Below are positions 57,597 through 64,000 of a stretch of DNA of 64,000 nucleotides, piece by piece (positions within the stretch are counted from its first letter, which is position 1; each line of letters starts with the position of its first letter). The stretch is from Candidatus Polarisedimenticola svalbardensis (GTDB lineage: Bacteria; Acidobacteriota; Polarisedimenticolia; Polarisedimenticolales; Polarisedimenticolaceae): the NCBI GenBank assembly GCA_014764515.1, contig JACXWD010000002.1, positions 1 through 64,000 of the forward strand. The letters are read 5' to 3'. Below the pieces are notes generated by a model. The model was not told the DNA's origin, did no database searches, and saw only the letters and a program-made list of their open reading frames with translations. A program made the translations under genes and the position numbers.

Positions 57597-59513
57597 ATGA
57601 GCAAGATTATAGGTATCGACCTGGGTACCACCAACTCGGTGGTGGCGGTTATGGACGGCGGCAAGCCGATGGTAATCACCAGTCCCGAGGGTGGCCGGAC
57701 GACCCCGTCGGTAGTTGCCATTACCGACAAGGATGAGCGCCTCGTTGGGCAGGTCGCCAAACGTCAGGCAATCACCAACCCTGAAAACACCATCTATTCC
57801 ACCAAGCGGTTTATCGGACGGAAGTATACCGAGATCCAGAATGAGATCTCCCGGATCCCTTACAAGATCCAGGCCGCCGATAACGGTGACGTCCGGATCA
57901 TGATCCAGGATAAACTGTTCTCCCCGCCGGAGATTTCAGCCATGGTGTTGCGGAAGCTCAAGGAGGCGGCGGAAGCCCATCTTGGCGACAAGGTCACAGC
58001 CGCCGTCATTACCGTTCCGGCCTACTTCAACGACGCCCAGCGCCAGGCCACCAAGGATGCCGGCAAGATCGCCGGCCTGGAGGTCAAGCGCATCATCAAT
58101 GAACCGACCGCCGCAGCGTTGGCGTACGGCCTCGAGAAGCAGAACGATGAAGTTATCGCCGTGTTCGATTTCGGCGGCGGCACCTTCGACATCTCGATCC
58201 TGGAAGTCAGCGAAGGCGTGGTTGAGGTCAAATCCACCAACGGCGACACCCAGCTGGGTGGTGACGATATCGATCTCAAGCTGATCGACTGGATCGTCGA
58301 TGAGTTCAAGAAGGACCAGGGCATAGATCTGTCGTCGGACAAGATGGCGCTCCAGCGCTTGAAGGAAGCTGCGGAGAAAGCCAAGTGCGAGCTGTCCTCC
58401 GTCAGCGAGACCGAGATCAACCTGCCGTTCATCACCGCCGACGCCAGCGGCCCGAAACATCTCCAGCTCAAACTCAACCGGGCGCATTTCGAGCAGCTGG
58501 TTGCCCAGCTGCTGGAACGGACCCTGGAGCCGTGCCGCAAGGCTCTGGCCGACAGTGGCCTCAAAGCGTCGGAGATCGACGAGGTGGTCCTGGTAGGCGG
58601 TTCCACGCGGATCCCCAAGATCCAGGAAATGGTGCAGGAGTTCTTCGGCCGGGAGCCCCACAAGGGAGTAAACCCGGACGAGGTCGTCGCCATCGGCGCC
58701 GCAATCCAGGGCGGGGTCCTGGCCGGCGACGTGGAGGACATCCTTCTCCTGGATGTCACGCCTCTTTCCCTGGGCATTGAAACCCAGGGTGGCGTGTTCC
58801 ACAAGTTGATCTCGAGGAATACGACCATACCGACGGACAAGAGTGAAATATTCTCCACCGCCGCCGACAGCCAAACCAGCGTCGAGGTCCATGTCCAGCA
58901 GGGCGAACGGGAGATGTCCCGGGACAACAAGACCCTGGGCCGGTTCCATCTGGACGGCATCCCGCCGGCGCCCCGGGGGATTCCCCAGATCGAGGTGTCG
59001 TTTACCATCGACGCCAACGGCATCGTACACGTGTCCGCCAAAGATCTGGGTACCGGCAAGGAGCAGAAAATCACCATCACCGCATCGTCCGGGCTGGACG
59101 AGACCGAGGTCGGCCGCATGGTTCAGGAGGCCGAGGCCCACGCCGCGGAAGACAAGGAAAAACGAGAAGCGGTGGAACAGAAGAACCGGGCCGACCAGCT
59201 GGTCTATCAGATGGAAAAGCTGCTTTCCGAGAACGGAGAGAAGCTGTCCGAAGAAGATCGCAAGCCTGTTGAGGAGGCGATCGCCGACCTGAAGGGTGCT
59301 ATCGAGAAGGAAGACTCCGACGGCATCAAGTCAGGCACGGAGAGGCTGGAGCAGGCCTCCCAGAAACTCGCCACCGTTCTGTACCAGTCAACCGCCGCGC
59401 CGGGCGGAGATGATCCCGGTGCTCCCGGGCCGGATGCTTCCGGCCCTGCCGAGGAGGAAGACGTCATCGAAGCCGAAGTCGTCGACTCCGGGGACGGCAA
59501 GGGCGGCAATTAA
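57597..59513 (+). CDS. dnaK: Chaperone DnaK (Hsp70)
   Basis: A 638-residue Hsp70. Nucleotide-binding domain signatures: [31 protein letters not shown] and [15 protein letters not shown]. The substrate domain and an acidic Gly/Pro tail ending near [12 protein letters not shown] are present. ATG 57597 has GGGAG about nine bases upstream; an in-frame start at 57579 adds six residues unlike the family. grpE and dnaJ are not adjacent. It is followed by a strong terminator and then hsp20. Confidence 0.97.
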   Translation: MSKIIGIDLGTTNSVVAVMDGGKPMVITSPEGGRTTPSVVAITDKDERLVGQVAKRQAITNPENTIYSTKRFIGRKYTEIQNEISRIPYKIQAADNGDVRIMIQDKLFSPPEISAMVLRKLKEAAEAHLGDKVTAAVITVPAYFNDAQRQATKDAGKIAGLEVKRIINEPTAAALAYGLEKQNDEVIAVFDFGGGTFDISILEVSEGVVEVKSTNGDTQLGGDDIDLKLIDWIVDEFKKDQGIDLSSDKMALQRLKEAAEKAKCELSSVSETEINLPFITADASGPKHLQLKLNRAHFEQLVAQLLERTLEPCRKALADSGLKASEIDEVVLVGGSTRIPKIQEMVQEFFGREPHKGVNPDEVVAIGAAIQGGVLAGDVEDILLLDVTPLSLGIETQGGVFHKLISRNTTIPTDKSEIFSTAADSQTSVEVHVQQGEREMSRDNKTLGRFHLDGIPPAPRGIPQIEVSFTIDANGIVHVSAKDLGTGKEQKITITASSGLDETEVGRMVQEAEAHAAEDKEKREAVEQKNRADQLVYQMEKLLSENGEKLSEEDRKPVEEAIADLKGAIEKEDSDGIKSGTERLEQASQKLATVLYQSTAAPGGDDPGAPGPDASGPAEEEDVIEAEVVDSGDGKGGN

Positions 59514-59518
59514 GACGG

Positions 59519-59550
59519 AAAGGGGCGGGCCTTGCAACCCGCCCCTTTTT
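59519..59550 (+). terminator. Intrinsic terminator after dnaK
   Basis: GGGGCGGG (59522-59529) and CCCGCCCC (59538-59545) form a perfect 8-bp stem, extended by AAA/TTT, with an 8-base loop and followed by TTTTT. It sits five bases past the dnaK stop, so any hsp20 read-through would be partial. Confidence 0.95.
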
Positions 59551-59561
59551 GTAGTGAACTG

Positions 59562-59582
59562 GTTCCTCGCGAGGAGGGAAAC
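59562..59582 (+). promoter_or_regulatory. Possible RNA thermometer hiding the hsp20 ribosome site
   Basis: GTTCCTC (59562-59568) can pair, with two single-base bulges, to GAGGGAAAC (59574-59582), which includes the Shine-Dalgarno bases immediately before ATG 59583. A bulged weak hairpin covering the ribosome site of a small heat-shock gene is the layout of ROSE-type thermometers. Sequence-based inference only. Confidence 0.3.
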
Positions 59583-60032
59583 ATGGCTGAACGTCCGGAC
59601 TGGGATCCGATGACCGATCTGATGTCGGTGCAGAAGCAGATGAACCGGCTGTTCGAGTCGGCGCTGGGCAAGGTCGGCTTTGACGCCGACGCCGGTCTGG
59701 GCGCCTGGTCGCCTGTGGCGGACGTCTACGACGAGCCGGGGCGGCGTGTGTTCTGCCTGGAACTCCCCGGCCTGTCCCTGGACGACATCGGTGTCCGGAT
59801 CGATGCCGACGAACTGATCGTTGAGGGTGATCGCAAGATGGTGCGGGACGACCCCGGGGAGCAGTTTCAGCGCGTGGAACGATCGTACGGCAAGTTCATG
59901 CGAAAGTTCCGCCTGCCGTCCAATGTGGACCGCGGTTCGGTCCGCGCAAGGTACCGGGGCGGCGTCCTGACCATCAGCCTTGAACGGAACGATGCGGCGG
60001 AGCCGGAGCGCTTTCAGGTTGCCATCGACTGA
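59583..60032 (+). CDS. Small heat-shock protein (Hsp20/alpha-crystallin)
   Basis: A 149-residue Hsp20. The alpha-crystallin domain covers about 40-135 (SPVADVYDEPGRRVFCLELPG then GVRIDADELIVEGDRK, each by position). It lacks the C-terminal IXI motif in its most typical form (the end is RFQVAID). It holds unfolding proteins for DnaK. GAGGAGGG precedes ATG 59583. An in-frame upstream ATG at 59532 overlaps the dnaK terminator. Confidence 0.93.
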   Translation: MAERPDWDPMTDLMSVQKQMNRLFESALGKVGFDADAGLGAWSPVADVYDEPGRRVFCLELPGLSLDDIGVRIDADELIVEGDRKMVRDDPGEQFQRVERSYGKFMRKFRLPSNVDRGSVRARYRGGVLTISLERNDAAEPERFQVAID

Positions 60033-60055
60033 CGGGCGACCCATTGCCACCCCCG

Positions 60056-60064
60056 TGATATACT
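60056..60064 (+). promoter_or_regulatory. Candidate extended -10 promoter for the sigma factor
   Basis: TGA plus TATACT (60059-60064), five of six, with no good -35. The predicted start is near 60071, 24 bases before the gene. Confidence 0.45.
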
Positions 60065-60094
60065 CCCGCGATCCGCAAATCGAACAGGAATGGG

Positions 60095-60961
60095 ATGCAA
60101 GAGGAAAAATCAAAATCACGCGGCGCAGGCGGCTCCGGCTCGGAATCTCTCAAGAAATACCTGAAGGAGATTTCCCGGCTTCCTCGCGTTACCGCCGATG
60201 AAGAGAAGGTGCTCGGGAAGCAGATCCAGGGTGGAGACCGCAAGGCACTCCAGACCATGGTTGAGGCGAACCTTCGCTTCGTGGTCTCTTACGCCAAGCG
60301 CTACCGGGGATGCGGCCTCTCGTTTCTGGACCTGATCAACGAGGGCAACATCGGTCTGATCGAGGCGGCCAAGCGATTTGACCCGGCCAAGAAGGTGAAG
60401 TTCATCACCTACGCCGTATGGTGGGTTCGCCAGGCGATCATCCATGCGCTGTCGGACCAGAGCGGCGCCTTCCGCCTGCCCCAGAAACAGGCCAACCTGT
60501 TGTACCGCATCGGCAAGACCCAGGCGACGCTGCGCACCGAACTCCGGCGCACACCGTCCACCGAGGAAGTCGCCAAAATGATGGATGTGACGGTCACCGA
60601 GGTCACCAACCTTCTGCTGGTCTCCGACGACAACATTTCCCTGTCGGCGGTCATCGACGAGGAGCACGACTTCCACCTCTCCGACAAGCTGGAGCAGGAG
60701 ACCATTCCGTCGGCGGATCTGGTCCTCCTGAAGAATTCTCTCAGGATCCTTCTCCGAAAGGCGCTGAACGACCTGGATGCGAAAGAGGAAAAGGTCGTCC
60801 GCCAGCGGTTCGGCCTGGACGGCACCGATCCCAAGACCCTGAAGGAGATCGGGGAGATGATGAATCTCTCCCGAGAACGGATACGGCAGATCGAAGCCCA
60901 GGCTCTAGAGAAGCTGAACCGGTCCCAGAAATGCCAACAGCTCCGCGGCTACCTGAACTGA
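60095..60961 (+). CDS. RNA polymerase sigma factor, sigma70 group 2 (RpoD/SigA-like)
   Basis: A 288-residue sigma factor with regions 1.2 ([20 protein letters not shown], cited at about 18-37), 2 ([26 protein letters not shown] and [13 protein letters not shown], by position), 3 and 4 ([14 protein letters not shown]). It lacks region 1.1, which marks group 2 alternative sigmas. Region 2 and region 4 are both intact, unlike the minus-strand sigma4 protein at 23626. It follows hsp20 by 62 bases and overlaps no gene. A stress or stationary role is likely by location but unproven. Confidence 0.93.
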   Translation: MQEEKSKSRGAGGSGSESLKKYLKEISRLPRVTADEEKVLGKQIQGGDRKALQTMVEANLRFVVSYAKRYRGCGLSFLDLINEGNIGLIEAAKRFDPAKKVKFITYAVWWVRQAIIHALSDQSGAFRLPQKQANLLYRIGKTQATLRTELRRTPSTEEVAKMMDVTVTEVTNLLLVSDDNISLSAVIDEEHDFHLSDKLEQETIPSADLVLLKNSLRILLRKALNDLDAKEEKVVRQRFGLDGTDPKTLKEIGEMMNLSRERIRQIEAQALEKLNRSQKCQQLRGYLN

Positions 60962-60969
60962 GGCCGAAC

Positions 60970-61731
60970 ATGGCGCCTGATTGCCCAGATTGCGGAGGAA
61001 CCGGGTTCCGGGTCCGATCCACGCCTGATGGTTTCACAGCCGCCGCCCGTTGCGAATGCAGTTACCGGGAGCAGGCGGCCAGGCTGCTCAAGAGCGCCAG
61101 GATTCCGCCACGCTACGATCATTGCCTCCTGGAGACCTTCGAGGGCCAGGAAGACTCCCATCGCGAAGCGATCCAGATCGCCGCTGACTGGGTTGAGCGC
61201 TGGCCTGACCTGGAGTTCAATCACTCGCTGCTGTTCCACGGCAGCCCCGGGATAGGCAAAACCCATCTCGCCATAGGAATCATCCGCCAACTGGCCCTGC
61301 ATAAGGGAGCCCGGGTCCTGTTTTACGAACAAAGGTCCCTCCTGAAAAAGCTGCAGGGAACCTTCGACCCGGGTTCGGCGATTCGCGAATCTCATATCCT
61401 CGCGCCGATACAGGCCGCCGACATCCTGGTCCTGGACGATCTGGGCGCCGGCCGCACCTCGGAATGGGCAAGGGATGTCCTTCATGAGATCATCACCCAC
61501 CGGTACGATCAGCGGAAATCGATGATCATCACCACAAACTGTGCCCTGGGAGACGGCGACGACGAAGACGCCGGCGAGGACGGGACGGCCGGGGTTCTGG
61601 GAAAACTCTCCTTGCGCCAGCGTCTGGGCGACGCCCTGATGTCCCGCCTCTACGAGATGTGCCGGTTTGTGCGCCTCGAAGGAGACGATTACCGTAAAGG
61701 GGTGATCAACGAGCAGATTCGTCGGGTCTGA
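60970..61731 (+). CDS. DnaC/IstB-like AAA+ ATPase with N-terminal zinc motif
   Basis: A 253-residue ATPase. The N terminus has a CPDCGGTGFRV and ARCEC pattern (cysteines at about 5, 8, 31 and 33), like a zinc ribbon. Walker A is GSPGIGKTHLA (about 93-103) and Walker B ILVLDDLGA. DnaC-like loaders bring DnaB to DNA; stand-alone versions also accompany transposons, but no transposase is near. ATG 60970 starts eight bases after the sigma gene. The longer in-frame ORF begins inside the sigma gene and is rejected. Confidence 0.8.
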   Translation: MAPDCPDCGGTGFRVRSTPDGFTAAARCECSYREQAARLLKSARIPPRYDHCLLETFEGQEDSHREAIQIAADWVERWPDLEFNHSLLFHGSPGIGKTHLAIGIIRQLALHKGARVLFYEQRSLLKKLQGTFDPGSAIRESHILAPIQAADILVLDDLGAGRTSEWARDVLHEIITHRYDQRKSMIITTNCALGDGDDEDAGEDGTAGVLGKLSLRQRLGDALMSRLYEMCRFVRLEGDDYRKGVINEQIRRV

Positions 61732-61752
61732 ACGGCCCAAGGAGCCAGGACA

Positions 61753-62544
61753 ATGGAACAGGGTACCCTCGCCGCAGTCGAATATACCGTCCAGGACCGG
61801 GTGGCCTGGATCACCGTCAATCGCCCCAAAAAGCTCAACGCCTTGAACCGGGAGACAGTGGAAGCGATTACCGCCGCCGCAACCCGGGCCGTTGAGGACC
61901 CGGAAGTAGCTGTCCTGGTGCTCACCGGTGCAGGAGAAAAGGCGTTCGTCGCCGGCGCCGACATCGCCGAGATGGCCGCCATGGATGCGAGAGAGGGGCA
62001 GGCGTTCGGCCGATTCCTGGTGGACAGCTTCGATGTTCTGGAACGATCTCCCAAACCGGTCATCGCAGCGGTGAACGGCTTCGCCCTGGGAGGCGGCTGC
62101 GAGCTTGCCATGGCATGCCATATCAGGATTGCCGCAGACAACGCCCGGTTCGGCCAACCCGAGGTCAGCCTGGGCCTGATCCCGGGAGCAGGCGGGACCC
62201 AGAGGTTGCAACGCCTGGTCGGCCGGGGAAAGGCGATGGAGCTGATCCTTACCGGCGACATGATTCCTGCCGCAGAGGCCCACCGCATCGGCCTGGTGAA
62301 CCAGGTTGTGCCGGCGGCGGAACTCCGAACCCGGGTGGCCGCCGTAGCCGAAGGGATCGGGTCCAAAAGCCCGGTGGCCCTTGCCAGGGCGATCGAAGCG
62401 GTGATGACCGGCGGTGACCTGGGACTCGATGACGCCATGCGGATCGAGTCTTCCCTGTTTGGGCTGTGCTTCGCCACCGGCGACATGAAGGAAGGAACCG
62501 CGGCGTTCCTCGAGAAGCGCAAGCCGGAATTCCCGGGGACCTGA
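61753..62544 (+). CDS. Enoyl-CoA hydratase (crotonase family)
   Basis: A 263-residue crotonase-fold enzyme. The two catalytic glutamates are in GGGCELAMAC and FGQPEVSLGLIPGAGG, and the oxyanion-hole block AGADIAEMAAMD is present. It hydrates trans-2-enoyl-CoA to 3-hydroxyacyl-CoA in beta-oxidation or branched-chain breakdown, in line with the ETF genes and E1 dehydrogenase elsewhere. Length is typical. The gene ends four bases before the LptC-like start. Confidence 0.93.
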   Translation: MEQGTLAAVEYTVQDRVAWITVNRPKKLNALNRETVEAITAAATRAVEDPEVAVLVLTGAGEKAFVAGADIAEMAAMDAREGQAFGRFLVDSFDVLERSPKPVIAAVNGFALGGGCELAMACHIRIAADNARFGQPEVSLGLIPGAGGTQRLQRLVGRGKAMELILTGDMIPAAEAHRIGLVNQVVPAAELRTRVAAVAEGIGSKSPVALARAIEAVMTGGDLGLDDAMRIESSLFGLCFATGDMKEGTAAFLEKRKPEFPGT

Positions 62545-62548
62545 ACCG

Positions 62549-64000
62549 GTGAAACGGCTGCGGTTCTTCCGCATCCTGCTGCCGGCCATCCTGGTGCCTT
62601 TCCTGGTGCTGGTCGGACTGGAGCTGCGCAAACGGATCGACCCCTGGTCTCCACCAGTCGGGCGGACCGAAGAGGGGACCAGTGCCCAGGGGATCAAATT
62701 CACCGACCACGATGGAGAGAAACAGACCTTTACCATCGAGGCCGAGTCCTATTCGGACATCGGGGACGGAACGCAGCGGCTGCAGGGTGTGCGTCCTCTG
62801 ACGGTATACCGCGATTCCGGTGAGCCGCTGGTGATCTCCGCCGACTTCGCCGACTGGGAGGGGGAGCCCGGGGCGAGATTCGTACGGGTCGAGGGCGGCA
62901 TCGAAGTTCGCGAGGAAGCAGACGGTCTGCTCGTCAACATTCCGGTGCTTGAGATCGACGAAGCGTCGGCTGAGGCTCGCTCCCTGGGAGGTGTCCGGTT
63001 CGAGGCGCCTGGAATGACCGGAACCGCAGCATCGGTGATCTACCCACTGGACGACCGGCCGACCATGTTCCGGGACCTGGCCGTAACAATGAGCGACCGT
63101 TACAGGCTCCGTTCCGAGACCGCCACCCTGGTGGAGGGCAGCGACGAGATCCTGCTGGAAGGAGGCGTTCGCCTCCTGGGACCGGATATGGAACTCGAGT
63201 GCGCAGTCTTGAGGATCTTTCGGGACGACGAAGGAAACCTGCAGAGAGTCCTGGCGGTTGGCGGTGTGGAAGCCGGAGCGTTGCTGAAAGAAAACAGCAA
63301 CGCGCGGATGAAGTCGGGCAGTCTTGAGCTCAGCTGGAGCGAGGCCGGCGAAATCGATTTCCTGCTTATGGACCAGGATGTGATCCTGCAGGTGGATGAG
63401 CAGGGCCTGGCTGCCCGGATGGTTCGTGTGAGCAACCGGAAGCGCCAGGACGAGCGATGGGATTTTCTGGCGGCAGGCGGCGTCTACCTCGAGGGCCTCT
63501 CCCGGGACGGCAAGGTCAGCCTGCAATCGTCACGGCTGGAGGGAGTGCTCGAGTCGGACGGAAAATTGAAGGATGCCGACGTCACCGGCTCGATCCGGTT
63601 CACCGGCCCGGAAACGATGGCGGAGGCTGACAGCGCCCGGATAGAAAAGAGCGAAGCGCAGTACGCCATTGCACTGCATTCCTCGCCGGCCCTGCGGGCG
63701 AGGGTGTCCAGCGCCCGGCATCGGATCACCGGCCAGAATATCCATCTCCGGTCCGGAAGTCAGTACATCCTTGCCGAGGGACGGGTGGAGGCCACTCTCC
63801 TCCCGGAAAGCGGCGACTCTACAAAGGATGCCGGCATGTTCCGGAAAGGAGAAGCGGTCCATTTCGTAGCCCGGGAGATGCACGGTTCTCCCGACGGCGA
63901 GACGATCCGGTTCACCGGCGATGTCAGGGGATGGCAGGGTGAGCGCACCCTGTCCGCCGATTCGGTACAGCTCAAGAAAGCCGGCGGTGACCTCCTGGCC
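62549..64000 (+). CDS. LptC-LptA-like LPS transport fusion, 3'-truncated by window end
   Basis: An open frame of 484 codons from GTG 62549 to the last base, with no stop. It starts MKRLRFFRILLPAILVPF: a basic n-region and a hydrophobic helix (about 5-25), as in LptC. Residues about 45-165 are LptC-like (IKFTDHDGEKQTFTIEA, then RFVRVEGGIEVREE). Residues about 180-484 are repeated OstA/LptA-type strands, such as LLEGGVRLLGPDMELEC and IRFTGDVRGWQGERTLSADS. LptC hands LPS from the inner-membrane LptBFG to periplasmic LptA. Here both appear in one chain. The true end lies beyond the window. Weakly defined start, but no other frame fits. Confidence 0.8.
   Translation, partial: MKRLRFFRILLPAILVPFLVLVGLELRKRIDPWSPPVGRTEEGTSAQGIKFTDHDGEKQTFTIEAESYSDIGDGTQRLQGVRPLTVYRDSGEPLVISADFADWEGEPGARFVRVEGGIEVREEADGLLVNIPVLEIDEASAEARSLGGVRFEAPGMTGTAASVIYPLDDRPTMFRDLAVTMSDRYRLRSETATLVEGSDEILLEGGVRLLGPDMELECAVLRIFRDDEGNLQRVLAVGGVEAGALLKENSNARMKSGSLELSWSEAGEIDFLLMDQDVILQVDEQGLAARMVRVSNRKRQDERWDFLAAGGVYLEGLSRDGKVSLQSSRLEGVLESDGKLKDADVTGSIRFTGPETMAEADSARIEKSEAQYAIALHSSPALRARVSSARHRITGQNIHLRSGSQYILAEGRVEATLLPESGDSTKDAGMFRKGEAVHFVAREMHGSPDGETIRFTGDVRGWQGERTLSADSVQLKKAGGDLLA

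Noticed and set aside
60418-60969. In-frame 5' extension of the DnaC-like ATPase
   Set aside because: It lies entirely inside the sigma-factor gene in another frame. The ATPase starts naturally at ATG 60970.

Overview
The window reads as one continuous chromosome segment of a GC-rich, LPS-bearing, Gram-negative-type (diderm) heterotrophic bacterium. Diderm evidence: a TamB/Omp85 protein, LptC/LptA-type domains, signal peptides and a lytic transglycosylase. DUF1844, two DUF4388 proteins, an archaeal-type (type II) GAPDH, a fused alpha/beta 2-oxoacid dehydrogenase E1 and a regulatory PTS cluster together suggest Acidobacteriota or a neighbouring phylum. That placement is inference; no rRNA is present to confirm it. 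I see no prophage, insertion sequence, CRISPR array or defence island. Gene content is mostly housekeeping, packed tightly with many 1-4 nt ATGA/GTGA/TTGA overlaps.

Layout. 1-3.7 kb: a minus-strand group with a PQQ-type beta-propeller lipoprotein-like protein, fused 2-oxoacid dehydrogenase E1 and a thiamine-binding MTH1187 protein. 3.8-13.6 kb: hisS-aspS, then phoH(ybeZ)-pgpH-ybeY-corC-era-recO (translation, ribosome maturation, c-di-AMP turnover). 13.6-23.5 kb: pyruvate phosphate dikinase, a DksA with a histone-H1-like lysine-rich tail, and a 2063-residue protein joining TamB to a five-POTRA Omp85 barrel. 23.6-29.6 kb: a minus-strand stand-alone sigma region-4 protein, mutL, a lytic transglycosylase, a TPR protein and a DUF4388/TPR protein.

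29.6-36.6 kb: yceD-rpmF-fabH-fabD-fabG-acpP-fabF-etfB-etfA, behind a near-perfect sigma70 promoter and without plsX. 36.6-42.9 kb: type II GAPDH divergent from hprK-rapZ-EIIA(Man)-ptsH-ptsI, then a MerR regulator. This is a PTS phosphorelay with no sugar permease in view. 42.9-48.6 kb: three single tRNA genes (Pro-GGG, Pro-CGG, Arg-CCT), each with its own promoter and each leading into protein genes (surE-pcm-yqaA, a Sel1 protein, a TPR membrane protein), plus apt, an FN3-like secreted protein and ssb. 48.7-53.5 kb: murJ-dtd-xerD-accA and mazG. 53.7-57.5 kb: DUF1844, a TPR/zinc-ribbon membrane protein, and a DUF4388 protein ending in a pseudopilin-like domain. 57.5-64 kb: dnaK, hsp20, a full-length group-2 sigma factor, a DnaC-like ATPase, enoyl-CoA hydratase, and a 3'-truncated LptC-LptA-like fusion that runs off the window.

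The strongest unusual signals are the single-chain TamB-Omp85 fusion (17355-23546), the H1-tailed DksA (16508-17290), the lone sigma4 protein with its own perfect Shine-Dalgarno site and terminator (23626-23985), the LptC-LptA-like fusion at the right edge, and the permease-less PTS beside an archaeal-type GAPDH.
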